A stretch of 56,259 nucleotides of DNA, from assembly GCA_035762175.1 (NCBI GenBank), contig DASTPP010000175.1, positions 1 through 56,259 of the forward strand, written 5' to 3'. The DNA comes from DASTPP01 sp035762175. GTDB taxonomy: Bacteria; Myxococcota_A; Polyangia; Polyangiales; Polyangiaceae. Below the pieces are notes generated by a model. The model searched no databases. It was not told the origin of the DNA and saw nothing but the letters and a program-made list of their open reading frames with translations. Positions within the stretch are counted from its first letter, which is position 1. Every line of letters begins with the position of its first letter. Positions 1 to 7,672 of the stretch are shown here, piece after piece. A program made the position numbers and the translations under genes.

Positions 1-1
1 G

Positions 2-319
2 GGCCGGCCCGTCGTCTCGACGCCGATCCGCGACGTGGTGCGGCCCTACGGGGCCGAGGGCCTGGTGCGCATCGCCGACGGGGTGGGCGCGTTCGTGGCG
101 GCGTGCGAGGCGACGCTGGCCGAGACCGCGCGCGAGCGGGCGGCGTGGCGGGTCAAGGTCGACGCGGCGCTCTCGCGCATGTCGTGGGACCGCACCTGGG
201 AGGCGATGGCGCGCCTCGTCGACCGGGCCGTGGCCGAGCGCCTGGGGTTCGGCGCGCCGGCGGCCGCCGAGGCGGCCGTGACGGCCGTGACGGCCGTGAC
301 GGCCGCGGGCGCCGAATGA
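2..319 (+). CDS. Glycosyltransferase, C-terminal fragment (gene starts before the window)
   Basis: The frame is open from the first complete codon to TGA at 317-319, so the gene begins upstream of the window. The visible protein reads GRPVVSTPIRDVVRPYG, then a helical region ending in MSWDRTWEAM. The segment PVVSTPIRDVV, followed by a W-D-x-T-W-x-x-M motif, is the usual C-terminus of GT4-like glycosyltransferases that sit next to UDP-galactopyranose mutase genes. The last residues, AVTAVTAVTA, come from a 9-bp unit (GTGACGGCC) repeated three times at about 279-305. That repeat is a low-complexity tail and probably not functional. The next gene, a GH1-like hydrolase, is on the same strand, which supports a small carbohydrate locus. 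The donor and acceptor sugars cannot be told from this fragment. Confidence 0.72.
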   Translation, partial: GRPVVSTPIRDVVRPYGAEGLVRIADGVGAFVAACEATLAETARERAAWRVKVDAALSRMSWDRTWEAMARLVDRAVAERLGFGAPAAAEAAVTAVTAVTAAGAE

Positions 320-334
320 GATTCGGCCGGCGGT

Positions 335-370
335 CGAATCTCGATACGAATCTCGATACGAATCTCGACT
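335..370. repeat. 12-bp tandem repeat, three copies
   Basis: The unit CGAATCTCGATA occurs at 335-346 and 347-358, and once with two changed bases at 359-370. It lies directly after the glycosyltransferase stop and is AT-richer than its surroundings. No function is evident. Confidence 0.8.
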
Positions 371-448
371 GATCGACAAGTTTCGAATTGTCTGCAGGTG
401 GGGGGGCTGCCGGGCGGCACGCCACCGTTTCTCGACGTGAGGTGTACA

Positions 449-1819
449 ATGACGGACTCTACGCCGCGGCCTGCCGTGGCTCCATGCTCGATTGAACTTT
501 GGGGCGGGGTCGAGTGCACGGTCAACCGTGTGGGCGACGAGTACTTCGACCAGCTCGAACGCACGGGCCACGATCGGCGCGATTCCGACCTCGATCTCTT
601 CGCGGGCCTCGGCCTGCGCACGCTGCGCTACCCCGTCCTGTGGGAGCGCGTCGCCCCCCGCGGCACGCGCTCGGCCGACTGGTCGTGGCCCGACCGGCGC
701 CTCGAGCGCCTGCGCGAGCTCGGCGTCGAGCCCATCGTGGGCCTCGTGCACCACGGCAGCGGGCCGCTCGACGTGAGCCTGGTCGACCCCTCGTTCCCGA
801 CGCGGTTCGCCAACTATGCGCGCGCCGTGGCCGAGCGCTACCCCTGGGTCGAGGCCTACACGCCGATCAACGAGCCGCTGACGACGGCGCGCTTCAGCGG
901 CCTGTACGGGCACTGGTACCCGCACGGCCGCGACGACCGCACCTTCGCCCGCGCGCTGGTGACGCAGTGCCGCGCCGTCGCGCTCGCGATGGCGGCCATC
1001 CGGCGGGTGAACCCGAGCGCCCGGCTCGTGCAGACCGAGGACGTCGGCCACACGCGCGCGACGCCGGGCCTCTCGTACCAGGCCAACTTCGAGAACGAGC
1101 GGCGCTGGCTCTCGTTCGACCTGCTCGCGGGCAAGGTCGTGCCGGGGCACCCGCTCTACGGCTACCTCGTGCGGTCGCAGGTGAGCCCCGCCGAGCTCGC
1201 CCGCTTCGCCGAGCGGCCCTGCACGCCGGACCTCTTCGGCCTCAACTACTACGTCACGAGCGAGCGCTTCCTCGACGACCGGCTCGAGATCTACCCGCCC
1301 GAGGTGCGGGGGGGCAACGGCCGCCACCGCTACGCCGACGTCGAGGCGGCGCGCGTCTGCGAGTCGGGCCTGCTCGGCCCGGCGTACCTGCTCGGCGAGG
1401 CCTTCCGGCGCTACCGCGCGCCGCTCGCGATCACCGAGGCGCACCTCGGCTGCACGCCCGACGAGCGGATGCGCTGGCTCGTGCACGTCTGGCGCGAGGC
1501 CCGCTTCGCCCGCAACCGGGGCGTCGACGTGCGCGCGGTGACGGCCTGGGCCCTGCTCGGCTCGTACAACTGGAACTCGCTCGTCACCCGCGACGCCGCC
1601 CGCTACGAGCCCGGCGTGTTCGCGCTGGTCGACGGCGAGCCGCGGCCGAGCATCGTGGCCGACGCCGTGCGCTCGCTCGCGCAGGGCTACGAGCCCGAGA
1701 ACCGCATTCTCGGGCGGCCGGGCTGGTGGCAGCGGCCGGGGCGCCTCGTCTACCGCGGCGCCGACGCGCGCGAGGCCGCGCCCGCCACGCGCGAGAGCTA
1801 CCCGCGCGCGGCCGAGTGA
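449..1819 (+). CDS. Family 1 glycoside hydrolase-like protein
   Basis: This 456-residue protein resembles GH1 beta-glucosidases. It has an early WGGVECTVNR strand, the segment TLRYPVLWERVAP, the acid/base motif in TPINEPL (about residue 137), a YGHWYPHG segment, and a late ITEAHLG segment in the place of the GH1 nucleophile motif TENG. An intact NEP and a Glu in ITE suggest that both catalytic carboxylates are kept. GH1-like proteins of this type often sit beside nucleotide-sugar genes and may act on an envelope glycan and not on a dietary glucoside; that is inference. I chose ATG 449 over the GTG at 398 because GAGG at 438-441 is a fitting ribosome site and homology begins just after it. There is no signal peptide, so a cytoplasmic location is likely. 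Confidence 0.8.
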   Translation: MTDSTPRPAVAPCSIELWGGVECTVNRVGDEYFDQLERTGHDRRDSDLDLFAGLGLRTLRYPVLWERVAPRGTRSADWSWPDRRLERLRELGVEPIVGLVHHGSGPLDVSLVDPSFPTRFANYARAVAERYPWVEAYTPINEPLTTARFSGLYGHWYPHGRDDRTFARALVTQCRAVALAMAAIRRVNPSARLVQTEDVGHTRATPGLSYQANFENERRWLSFDLLAGKVVPGHPLYGYLVRSQVSPAELARFAERPCTPDLFGLNYYVTSERFLDDRLEIYPPEVRGGNGRHRYADVEAARVCESGLLGPAYLLGEAFRRYRAPLAITEAHLGCTPDERMRWLVHVWREARFARNRGVDVRAVTAWALLGSYNWNSLVTRDAARYEPGVFALVDGEPRPSIVADAVRSLAQGYEPENRILGRPGWWQRPGRLVYRGADAREAAPATRESYPRAAE

Positions 1820-2020
1820 GGGGCGGAGGGGGGCCGGCGCCGGGGCCACGCGCGGTCGGGCTCGGGGCCCTCGCCGGGGTCGGGGCGATTTCGGGGGGGG
1901 GGGCGGTTTCCCACCATCGACAGGCCCCCCGGGCGTTGGCATGCCCGGTGCTGCACGGCGGGCGGCGGGCGCGAGGCGGCATGGCCGCCGCGGCCGCCGC
2001 GACCGCCCGAGGAGGCCCCG

Positions 2021-4207
2021 ATGGAAGAAGTCACGTACCTCGGCTTGCCGCGCTGCCTGCGGCTCGCCAACCCGGACGCCAGCGTGATCGTGGCGACCGC
2101 GATCGGCCCGCGCGTTCTTTTCTACGGGCGCACCGGCGGGCGCAACGCGCTCGGCGAGTGCCCCGGGGCGTCGGTGACGACGGCGCTCGGCGAGTTCAAG
2201 CCCTGGGGGGGCCACCGGCTCTGGGTGGCGCCCGAGGCGATGCCGGCGAGCTACGCGCCGGACAACGAGCCGGTGCGCGTCGAGGCGCGGGGCGAGCGGG
2301 CGGTCGCGCTCGGCAAGCCGGCCGACGGGACGGGCGTCGAGAAGCAGATCGACGTCTCGCTCGACCCGTCCGGCACGGGCGTGACGTTGCGCCACCGGCT
2401 GACGAACCGGGGCCCGGCGCCGATCGAGCTCGCGCCCTGGGCGCTCACGATCCTGCGCCCGGGGGGCGTCGTGCTCGTGCCGCACGAAGAGTTCCGCGCC
2501 CACGCCGACTACCTCTTGCCGGCGCGCCCGCTGGTGCTCTGGCACTACACGGACATGAGCGACCCGCGCTGGGCCTTCGGGCCGCGCTTCGTGCGCCTGC
2601 GCTGCGACGCCTCGCGGCCGGCGCCGCAGAAGGTGGGCGCGCTGGTGCGGCGGGGGTATGCGGCGTACCACGAGGGCGGCGAGCTCTTCGTCAAGAGCGT
2701 CGCGTTCGCCGCGGGCGCGGCCTACCCCGACTACGGGTGCAACGTCGAGACCTTCACGGCGGGCGAGTTCGTCGAGCTCGAGACGCTGGGCCCGCTCGCG
2801 CGGCTCGCGCCCGGCGAAGCCGCCGAGCACGTCGAGCGCTGGCGGCTCTTCGACGGCGTCGCGCTCGGGGGCGACGACGCGGCGCTCGAGGCGGCGATCG
2901 CGCCGCTGGCGGGGCGGGCCTTCGGGGCGGGCGGCTTAGCGTCGCGGCGTGGGCCGACCGGGCCTTCGGGGCGGGCGGCTGACCCGGGCGGCGGGGTCGG
3001 GGCGCCCGCGGCCCGCCTTCGCGCGCTTCGGCGGGCGCGCTCGAGGGGCGCCCGCGGCCCGCCTTCGCGCGCTTCGGCGGGCGCGCCGGGGGGCGGCCGG
3101 GGCGCGCTCGAGGCGCTGGGCGCGGCGGCCCGGGCCGTCTACGATGGCGGCACTGTGAGCATCTTTGCCGTCACCGTCGAGCAGCTGCGCGAAGTCTGGC
3201 CGCACCCGAACGCCGACCGGCTCGAGCTGGGCCGGCTCGGGTCGATGAGTTACCAGTTCGTCCTCGCCAAGGGGGCGTACAAGGCGGGCGATCGGGTGGT
3301 CTACTTTCCGATCGACAGCGTGCTGCCCGCGCCGCTCGTCGAGCGGCTGGGGCTCTCGGGCAAGCTCGCCGGGGCGTCGAAAGACCGGGTCAAGACGGTG
3401 CGGCTGCGGGGCGAGATCAGTCAGGGCGTGGTGGCCTCGCTCGACGTCTTGCCGCCGGGCGGGGCCGAGCCCGCCCTCGGCGAGGACGTGACGGCCCGGC
3501 TCGGCGTCACCAAGTACGAGCCGCCGCCGGTCACGACCGAGGGGGGCGAGCTCGTGCCGCTGCCGCCGCTCGTCTCGGTCTACGACATCGAGGGCTGCGA
3601 GCGCTTCCAGGCGCTGCTCGAGTCGTACCTGCTCGACGCCCCGGTCGCGATCACCGAGAAGCTCGAGGGCAGCCACTTCGCCGCGTCGGTCGGCGCGTCG
3701 GGCGAGGTCTCGGTCTGCCAGCGGCGGTTTCGCATCCGGCCCGTCGACGGGGTCGAGCACACCTGGCACGCGCTCGCCCGGGCCTCCGGCGTGCTCGCGG
3801 CGCTGCCCGCGATCGCGCGCGAGCTCGGGGGCCCGTCGACGGTGACGCTGCGGGGCGAGATCATCGGCCCGGGGGTGCAGGGCAACCACTACCGCCTGCC
3901 CGCGCGGCGCCTCGTCGCCTTCGAGATCGAGGCCGACGGCGCGGCGGTCGACGCGCCGACCTTCTTCGCGCTCTGCGAGCGCTTCGGCCTCGAGCACGCG
4001 CCCGCGCTCGCCCGCGGCGCGACGCTGCGCGAGTGGCTCGGCGGGCGCACGATCGCCGCGGCGTCCGACGGCCCCTCGGCGCTCAACCCGGCGGTGGCGC
4101 GCGAGGGCGTGGTGGTGCGCCCCTGGCGCGAAGTGCGCGATCCGAGCTTCGGGCGGGTCATCTTGAAGCAGCGCTCGCCGGCCTACCTGGCGCAGTCCGA
4201 TTACTGA
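2021..4207 (+). CDS. Continuous open frame: DUF4380-like domain followed by RNA ligase domain
   Basis: One uninterrupted frame of 728 codons holds two unrelated parts. Residues 1 to about 305 look like DUF4380, a galactose-mutarotase-like beta-sandwich family: RLANPDASVIVATAIGPRVLFYG, then WGGHRLWVAPE and GCNVETFTAGEF-type strands. Residues from about 379 on are an RNA ligase (see the entry at 3155). The stretch between them (about 306-378) is Gly/Ala/Arg-rich and comes from out-of-register tandem repeats, so it does not look like an evolved linker. The start is firm: ATG 2021 has AGGAGG about five bases upstream. Two separate genes are likely, with the stop of the first lost. A 44-bp duplication carries TTA in its first copy and TGA in its second. 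Whether a fusion protein is made is unknown. Confidence 0.6.
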   Translation: MEEVTYLGLPRCLRLANPDASVIVATAIGPRVLFYGRTGGRNALGECPGASVTTALGEFKPWGGHRLWVAPEAMPASYAPDNEPVRVEARGERAVALGKPADGTGVEKQIDVSLDPSGTGVTLRHRLTNRGPAPIELAPWALTILRPGGVVLVPHEEFRAHADYLLPARPLVLWHYTDMSDPRWAFGPRFVRLRCDASRPAPQKVGALVRRGYAAYHEGGELFVKSVAFAAGAAYPDYGCNVETFTAGEFVELETLGPLARLAPGEAAEHVERWRLFDGVALGGDDAALEAAIAPLAGRAFGAGGLASRRGPTGPSGRAADPGGGVGAPAARLRALRRARSRGARGPPSRASAGAPGGGRGALEALGAAARAVYDGGTVSIFAVTVEQLREVWPHPNADRLELGRLGSMSYQFVLAKGAYKAGDRVVYFPIDSVLPAPLVERLGLSGKLAGASKDRVKTVRLRGEISQGVVASLDVLPPGGAEPALGEDVTARLGVTKYEPPPVTTEGGELVPLPPLVSVYDIEGCERFQALLESYLLDAPVAITEKLEGSHFAASVGASGEVSVCQRRFRIRPVDGVEHTWHALARASGVLAALPAIARELGGPSTVTLRGEIIGPGVQGNHYRLPARRLVAFEIEADGAAVDAPTFFALCERFGLEHAPALARGATLREWLGGRTIAAASDGPSALNPAVAREGVVVRPWREVRDPSFGRVILKQRSPAYLAQSDY
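2915..3086. repeat. Two nested tandem duplications at the end of the DUF4380-like region
   Basis: A 22-bp stretch beginning CGGGCCTTCGGGGCGGG occurs at 2915-2936 and 2959-2980 (period 44). A 42-bp stretch beginning GGGGCGCCCGCGGCCC occurs at 2999-3040 and 3045-3086 (period 46). Neither period is a multiple of three, so the copies are read in different frames. This argues that the region is intergenic DNA that happens to be open, not a selected protein linker. Confidence 0.85.
3155..4207 (+). CDS. RNA ligase, DRB0094/DraRnl-like (alternative start inside the larger frame)
   Basis: Read from GTG 3155 the protein has 350 residues beginning VSIFAVTVEQLREVWPHPNA. It looks complete. The N-terminal part resembles the OB-fold of the DRB0094 family (TIGR02306-like). 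It is followed by the nucleotidyltransferase motif I EKLEGSH, whose Lys is the expected AMP acceptor. Then come GEIIGPGVQGNHYRL, motif IV REGVVVRP and a terminal motif V VILKQRS. Such enzymes seal nicks with 3'-OH and 5'-PO4 ends in RNA-containing duplexes, so a role in RNA repair is plausible. GTG 3155 has no obvious Shine-Dalgarno sequence. It is preferred on homology, since family members start about here. It shares its frame with the DUF4380-like gene upstream. Confidence 0.72.
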   Translation: MSIFAVTVEQLREVWPHPNADRLELGRLGSMSYQFVLAKGAYKAGDRVVYFPIDSVLPAPLVERLGLSGKLAGASKDRVKTVRLRGEISQGVVASLDVLPPGGAEPALGEDVTARLGVTKYEPPPVTTEGGELVPLPPLVSVYDIEGCERFQALLESYLLDAPVAITEKLEGSHFAASVGASGEVSVCQRRFRIRPVDGVEHTWHALARASGVLAALPAIARELGGPSTVTLRGEIIGPGVQGNHYRLPARRLVAFEIEADGAAVDAPTFFALCERFGLEHAPALARGATLREWLGGRTIAAASDGPSALNPAVAREGVVVRPWREVRDPSFGRVILKQRSPAYLAQSDY

Positions 4208-4459
4208 GCGCCTGCTCGAATCGGCGCCCGGCGGCCCGCGCGGCGCCGCGCGAGGGCGGGGCCAACGTGGGCCGCGCTCCGAGGAACGCCAGGGTCGAGT
4301 TCGCGAAAGAGGTTACGTGCGCGTGTCCACCCGGCCCGCGCCCTGAACGTGGGGCCGCTAGCGCCGGGCTCGAGCTCGAGCCCGGCGCCGCCCTTGGCAC
4401 AACCTTCGCCTCCGAGCCGTCATCCGATTGACGCACACGGTCGAAGAAGGAGCAGGGCG

Positions 4460-5956
4460 ATGAAAGTACTGGTGACGGGTGGCACGGGGGTCGTCGGGCC
4501 CGAGGCCGTTCGGCGGCTCGTCCGGCGTGGGCATGGCGTGAGGCTCTTTTCGCGCCACGCGAGCCGCGACCGCAAGACGTTCGGGAGCGAGGTCGAGGCC
4601 TTCGACGGCGATCTCGGCGACGAAGGGTCGCTGCGGGGCGCGGCCGACGGGTGCGAGGCGGTTCTGCACCTCGCGGGGATCGTGGCCGAGAAGCCGCCCG
4701 AGCTCACCTTCGAGCGCGTCAACGTCGAGGGGACGCGCCACCTCGTGGCCGAGGCCGAGCGGGCCAAGGTGCGCCGCTTCGTTTACGTCTCGTCGCTCGG
4801 CGCCGACCGCGGCAATTCCGACTACCACCGCTCGAAGCGGCGGGCCGAGGCGCTCGTGCGGGCCTTCTCGAGAGAGTGGCTGGTCTGCCGCCCGGGCAAC
4901 GTGTTCGGCCCGGGCGACGGCCAGATCTCGCTGCTGCTCAAGATGGTGCGCACGCTGCCGGCGGTGCCGCTGCTCGGCTCGGGCGACGATCGCTTCCAGC
5001 CCGTGTGGTGCGAAGATCTCGGCGAGGCGCTCGCGATCGCGGTCGAGCGGGCCGACCTCTCGGGGCGCGAGCTCGAGCTCGCCGGCGACGAGATGACCTC
5101 GATGAACGACTTGCTCGACCGCTTCGAGGCGATGACCGACCGCAAGCCCGTCCGGGTCGCGCTGCCCGCCTGGCTCGAGTCGACCGGCGCCAAGCTCGCG
5201 GCGAAGTTCGGCCTCGAGACGCCGGTCAACGCCGACCAGATCGCCATGGTGACCGAGGGCAACGTCATCGAGGCGGGCCGCCCGAACGCCCTCGTCGAGG
5301 TGCTCGGCGTGCGCCCGACGCCCCTCGCCGAGAGCCTGCCCAAGCTCGGCGATTCGCTGCCCGAGCAGCTGCCCTCCGAGGGCATCGGGCCGATGCACCG
5401 CAAGGTCTACCGCGCCCTCATCCGGGGCGCACGTGACGGCGCCGAGGGCCTGCTCGCGATCGTGCGCGACTCGTTCGCCGAGCTCGCGCCGAGCTCGACC
5501 GTCGAGGTCGGCGCCGAGCCCGCCAGCCCCGAGACCAAGCTCGAGCCGGGCGCGACGGTGACCATGGCCCTGCCGCTGCGGGGCCACGTGCAGGTGCGCG
5601 TCGAAGAGGTCTCGCCCCGCGCCATCACCCTCGCCACGCTCGAGGGCCACCCGCTCGCGGGGGCGGTGCGCTTCGTCGCCGAGCCCGCGGGCGAGGGGGC
5701 GCTGCGCTTCGAGGTGCAGACCTGCTACCGCGCCGCGACCCTCGCCGACCTCGTCATGATGGAGACCCTCGGCGGCGCCCTGCAAAGCTACACCTGGACC
5801 TCGTTCGTCGAGGCGCTCGTCGAGCGCAGCGGCGGCCGGGCCGAGGGCGGCGTCGAGATCGTGCGCGACGACCCCGACGAGGGCGAGCGCGCGTCGTTCG
5901 AGCGCTGGCTCGAGGGGCTGATCCGCCGGCGCCTGAAGGTCGAGCGCGCGGCCTGA
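4460..5956 (+). CDS. NAD(P)-binding SDR/epimerase with C-terminal DUF1990-like domain
   Basis: The 498-residue protein opens with a Rossmann motif, VLVTGGTGVVGPE (GxxGxxG), and continues as an atypical extended SDR related to the NDUFA9/NmrA type. It has HLAGIV, YVSSLGADRGNSDYHRSK (the YxxxK pair is present) and VCRPGNVFGPGDG. From about residue 310 a second domain follows, rich in beta strands and ending RFEVQTCYRAATLADLVM. It resembles the DUF1990/UPF0548 type; this is a pattern-level guess. ATG 4460 is supported by AAGGAG at 4446-4451. About 250 bp upstream holds no gene. The downstream gene is convergent and a perfect 20-bp palindrome lies between them. The substrate is unknown; quinone- or lipid-linked roles are known in NDUFA9-like relatives. 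Confidence 0.78.
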   Translation: MKVLVTGGTGVVGPEAVRRLVRRGHGVRLFSRHASRDRKTFGSEVEAFDGDLGDEGSLRGAADGCEAVLHLAGIVAEKPPELTFERVNVEGTRHLVAEAERAKVRRFVYVSSLGADRGNSDYHRSKRRAEALVRAFSREWLVCRPGNVFGPGDGQISLLLKMVRTLPAVPLLGSGDDRFQPVWCEDLGEALAIAVERADLSGRELELAGDEMTSMNDLLDRFEAMTDRKPVRVALPAWLESTGAKLAAKFGLETPVNADQIAMVTEGNVIEAGRPNALVEVLGVRPTPLAESLPKLGDSLPEQLPSEGIGPMHRKVYRALIRGARDGAEGLLAIVRDSFAELAPSSTVEVGAEPASPETKLEPGATVTMALPLRGHVQVRVEEVSPRAITLATLEGHPLAGAVRFVAEPAGEGALRFEVQTCYRAATLADLVMMETLGGALQSYTWTSFVEALVERSGGRAEGGVEIVRDDPDEGERASFERWLEGLIRRRLKVERAA

Positions 5957-5997
5957 TTGGGGCGGCAGGCGCGCCCGCTTCCGGCGCCCGGAGCTCG

Positions 5998-6017
5998 CCT
6001 GCGGCTCGAGCCGCAGG
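5998..6017. terminator. Perfect 20-bp palindrome between convergent genes
   Basis: CCTGCGGCTC and its reverse complement GAGCCGCAGG abut, giving a 10-bp stem when transcribed from either side. It sits between the SDR stop (5956) and the Cys-rich gene stop (6104), so a two-way terminator is likely. There is no U tract, as is usual in very GC-rich genomes. Confidence 0.55.
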
Positions 6018-6103
6018 GCGCCCGACCTCCGGGAGGGCAAGGCCACCGCCGCCCGGACGTGGGGCGTCGCGGGCGCGCCTCGGGCGCGGGGCGTGCGCCG
6101 CCC

Positions 6104-7060
6104 TCAGCGGCAGGTCTGCTGGCTGCAGGCCTCGCCGGGCTGCGCGCAGATGCCGCAGCTCGCGTTGCAGCAGACCTGGCCGACGTTGCACGTGTTCATG
6201 CCGCACTGCACGCTCACCGCGTTCTGCATGCCGTCGCAGCGCTGCTGCGAGCACGCCTCGCCGGGGCGGGTGCAGATGCCGCAGCTCGCGTTGCAGCAGA
6301 TCTCGCCCACGTTGCAGGTGTTCATGCCGCAGGGCACGCTGACGGGCAGCGAGGGGGCGCCGCCGCACAGGGCCTGGCTGCAGGTGCCGCCCGGCGGCGC
6401 GCAGATGCCGCAGCTCGCGTTGCAGCAGACCGTGCCCGCGGGGCAGGCGCGGTCGCCGCAGAGGGGCGAGGCGTCGGGCACCGGGCCCGGCGCCACGGCG
6501 GTCGGGCCCGCGGGCACGGCCCCGGGCGGGGCGGCGTTGACGTCGACGCGGGTGCGGGGGCCGTCGCGCGTCGAGGGCACGCCGAGGCCCGGCGGCGCGC
6601 CCGTGTAGTAGCCGGGCGCGGTCGGGGCGGCGGCCGGCGCGGGCGCCGCCGACGCGCTCGCCGAGGCCCCCGGGGCCGCGTTGGCCGAGGTCGAGATCTC
6701 GTTCGGCGAAGGGGTCGAGGCGAGGGGCGGGGCCCCGGTGGCGAGCTCGGGCCCGGCCCCAGGCGAGGGAGACGCGGGCGCGGCGTCGCCGCCTGCGGCG
6801 GGCGGGTCGGCGGCCAAGGTGCGCTCGATCGCGCCGGGGCTCGTCGTGGTTCGGCCCGTGGCCGCGCCCGCCGCGGTGGTGGCCTCGGGGGCGGGGTCGG
6901 CCGCGAGGGGGGGCATATCGCCCCGGTCGAAGACGCGCGAGCACGTATAGGGAACCGCCAGGCTGATGGCGAGCCCCACGCCGACGAGGAGCCAGGGTCG
7001 TCGCGGTCGCGTCTCTTCTTCGTTGGCCGGCGGCTGAGAGCGGGGAGAGAGCGTATCCAT
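6104..7060 (-). CDS. Membrane-anchored protein with three Cys-rich repeats
   Basis: The 318-residue protein has a cytoplasmic start with PRRP, one membrane segment (WLLVGVGLAISLAVPYTCS, about residues 23-41), then about 150 residues of Ala/Pro/Gly linker. It ends with three copies of a Cys-rich module of about 35 residues, of the form CG-N-TCNVGQVCCNASCGIC-AQPGEACSQQ-C. Each module has eight or nine Cys, so a disulphide-stapled extracytoplasmic fold is expected. The second and third modules are near-identical, which points to recent duplication. Repeats of this kind are common in secreted Myxococcota proteins of unknown function. The gene is convergent with the SDR and diverges from arfB. Confidence 0.75.
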   Translation of the reverse strand: MDTLSPRSQPPANEEETRPRRPWLLVGVGLAISLAVPYTCSRVFDRGDMPPLAADPAPEATTAAGAATGRTTTSPGAIERTLAADPPAAGGDAAPASPSPGAGPELATGAPPLASTPSPNEISTSANAAPGASASASAAPAPAAAPTAPGYYTGAPPGLGVPSTRDGPRTRVDVNAAPPGAVPAGPTAVAPGPVPDASPLCGDRACPAGTVCCNASCGICAPPGGTCSQALCGGAPSLPVSVPCGMNTCNVGEICCNASCGICTRPGEACSQQRCDGMQNAVSVQCGMNTCNVGQVCCNASCGICAQPGEACSQQTCR

Positions 7061-7210
7061 GGTCGGGGCCCTGTCGCCGCGCTCGGCGGCGTCCGTCCGG
7101 CTCGAGGCAGCAAGAAGCGAGCCGGGTTCGGCGGGGCTCCGCCACGGCCGCGCCCGTGCTAAGCGTGCGCGCCGCGGGCCCGCCCCTCGCGGCGCGCCCG
7201 CGAGGCCGCC

Positions 7211-7639
7211 GTGACCCTACCCCTCGCCGTCAACGAGTCGCTCACCATCCCCGCCGCGCTCCTCACCTGGAGCGCGGTACGCGCCTCGGGCCCGGGCGGG
7301 CAGAACGTCAACAAGGTGGCCTCGAAGGTCGAGCTCCGCTTCGACTTCGCCGCCTGGCCCGACCTCGGCGACGCGGCCAAGGCGAGGCTGCGCTCGCTCG
7401 CCCGCGGCCGCCTCGACGCCGAGGGGCGCCTGCTCGTCGTCAGCCAGCGCACGCGCGACCAGCAGCGCAACCTCGAAGACGCTCGCGAGAAGGTGCGTCA
7501 GCTCGTGGCGCGCTCGCTCGAGGCGCCCGTCGTGCGCCGGGCGACGCGCCCGACGCGCGCCTCGCAGGCGAGGCGGCTCGAGACCAAGCGCCAGGTCGGC
7601 TCGAAGAAGCGCGCGCGCAAGGGCCCCGATCTCGAGTGA
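7211..7639 (+). CDS. arfB: Alternative ribosome-rescue factor ArfB (peptidyl-tRNA hydrolase)
   Basis: This 142-residue protein is a codon-independent release factor. It has the GGQ catalytic loop in SGPGGQNVNKVASKVELRFD (about residues 28-47) and a basic C-terminal tail (RLETKRQVGSKKRARKGPDLE) of the kind that enters the empty mRNA channel of stalled ribosomes. The length matches the family (about 140). It frees non-stop ribosomes by hydrolysing the peptidyl-tRNA bond. The start is GTG 7211; no strong ribosome site is seen, but the family start fits. The gene is single, convergent with the LNS2 lipoprotein 33 bp away. Several open frames in this window run through their expected stops, so a rescue factor is notable, but no functional link is implied. 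Confidence 0.9.
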   Translation: MTLPLAVNESLTIPAALLTWSAVRASGPGGQNVNKVASKVELRFDFAAWPDLGDAAKARLRSLARGRLDAEGRLLVVSQRTRDQQRNLEDAREKVRQLVARSLEAPVVRRATRPTRASQARRLETKRQVGSKKRARKGPDLE

Positions 7640-7672
7640 CGGCGGGGCCCGAGGGCGGCGGCGCCCGGCCGC

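Noticed and set aside
398..448. GTG 398 as start of the GH1-like gene
   Set aside because: The extra 17 residues have no homology, and ATG 449 has a better ribosome site.
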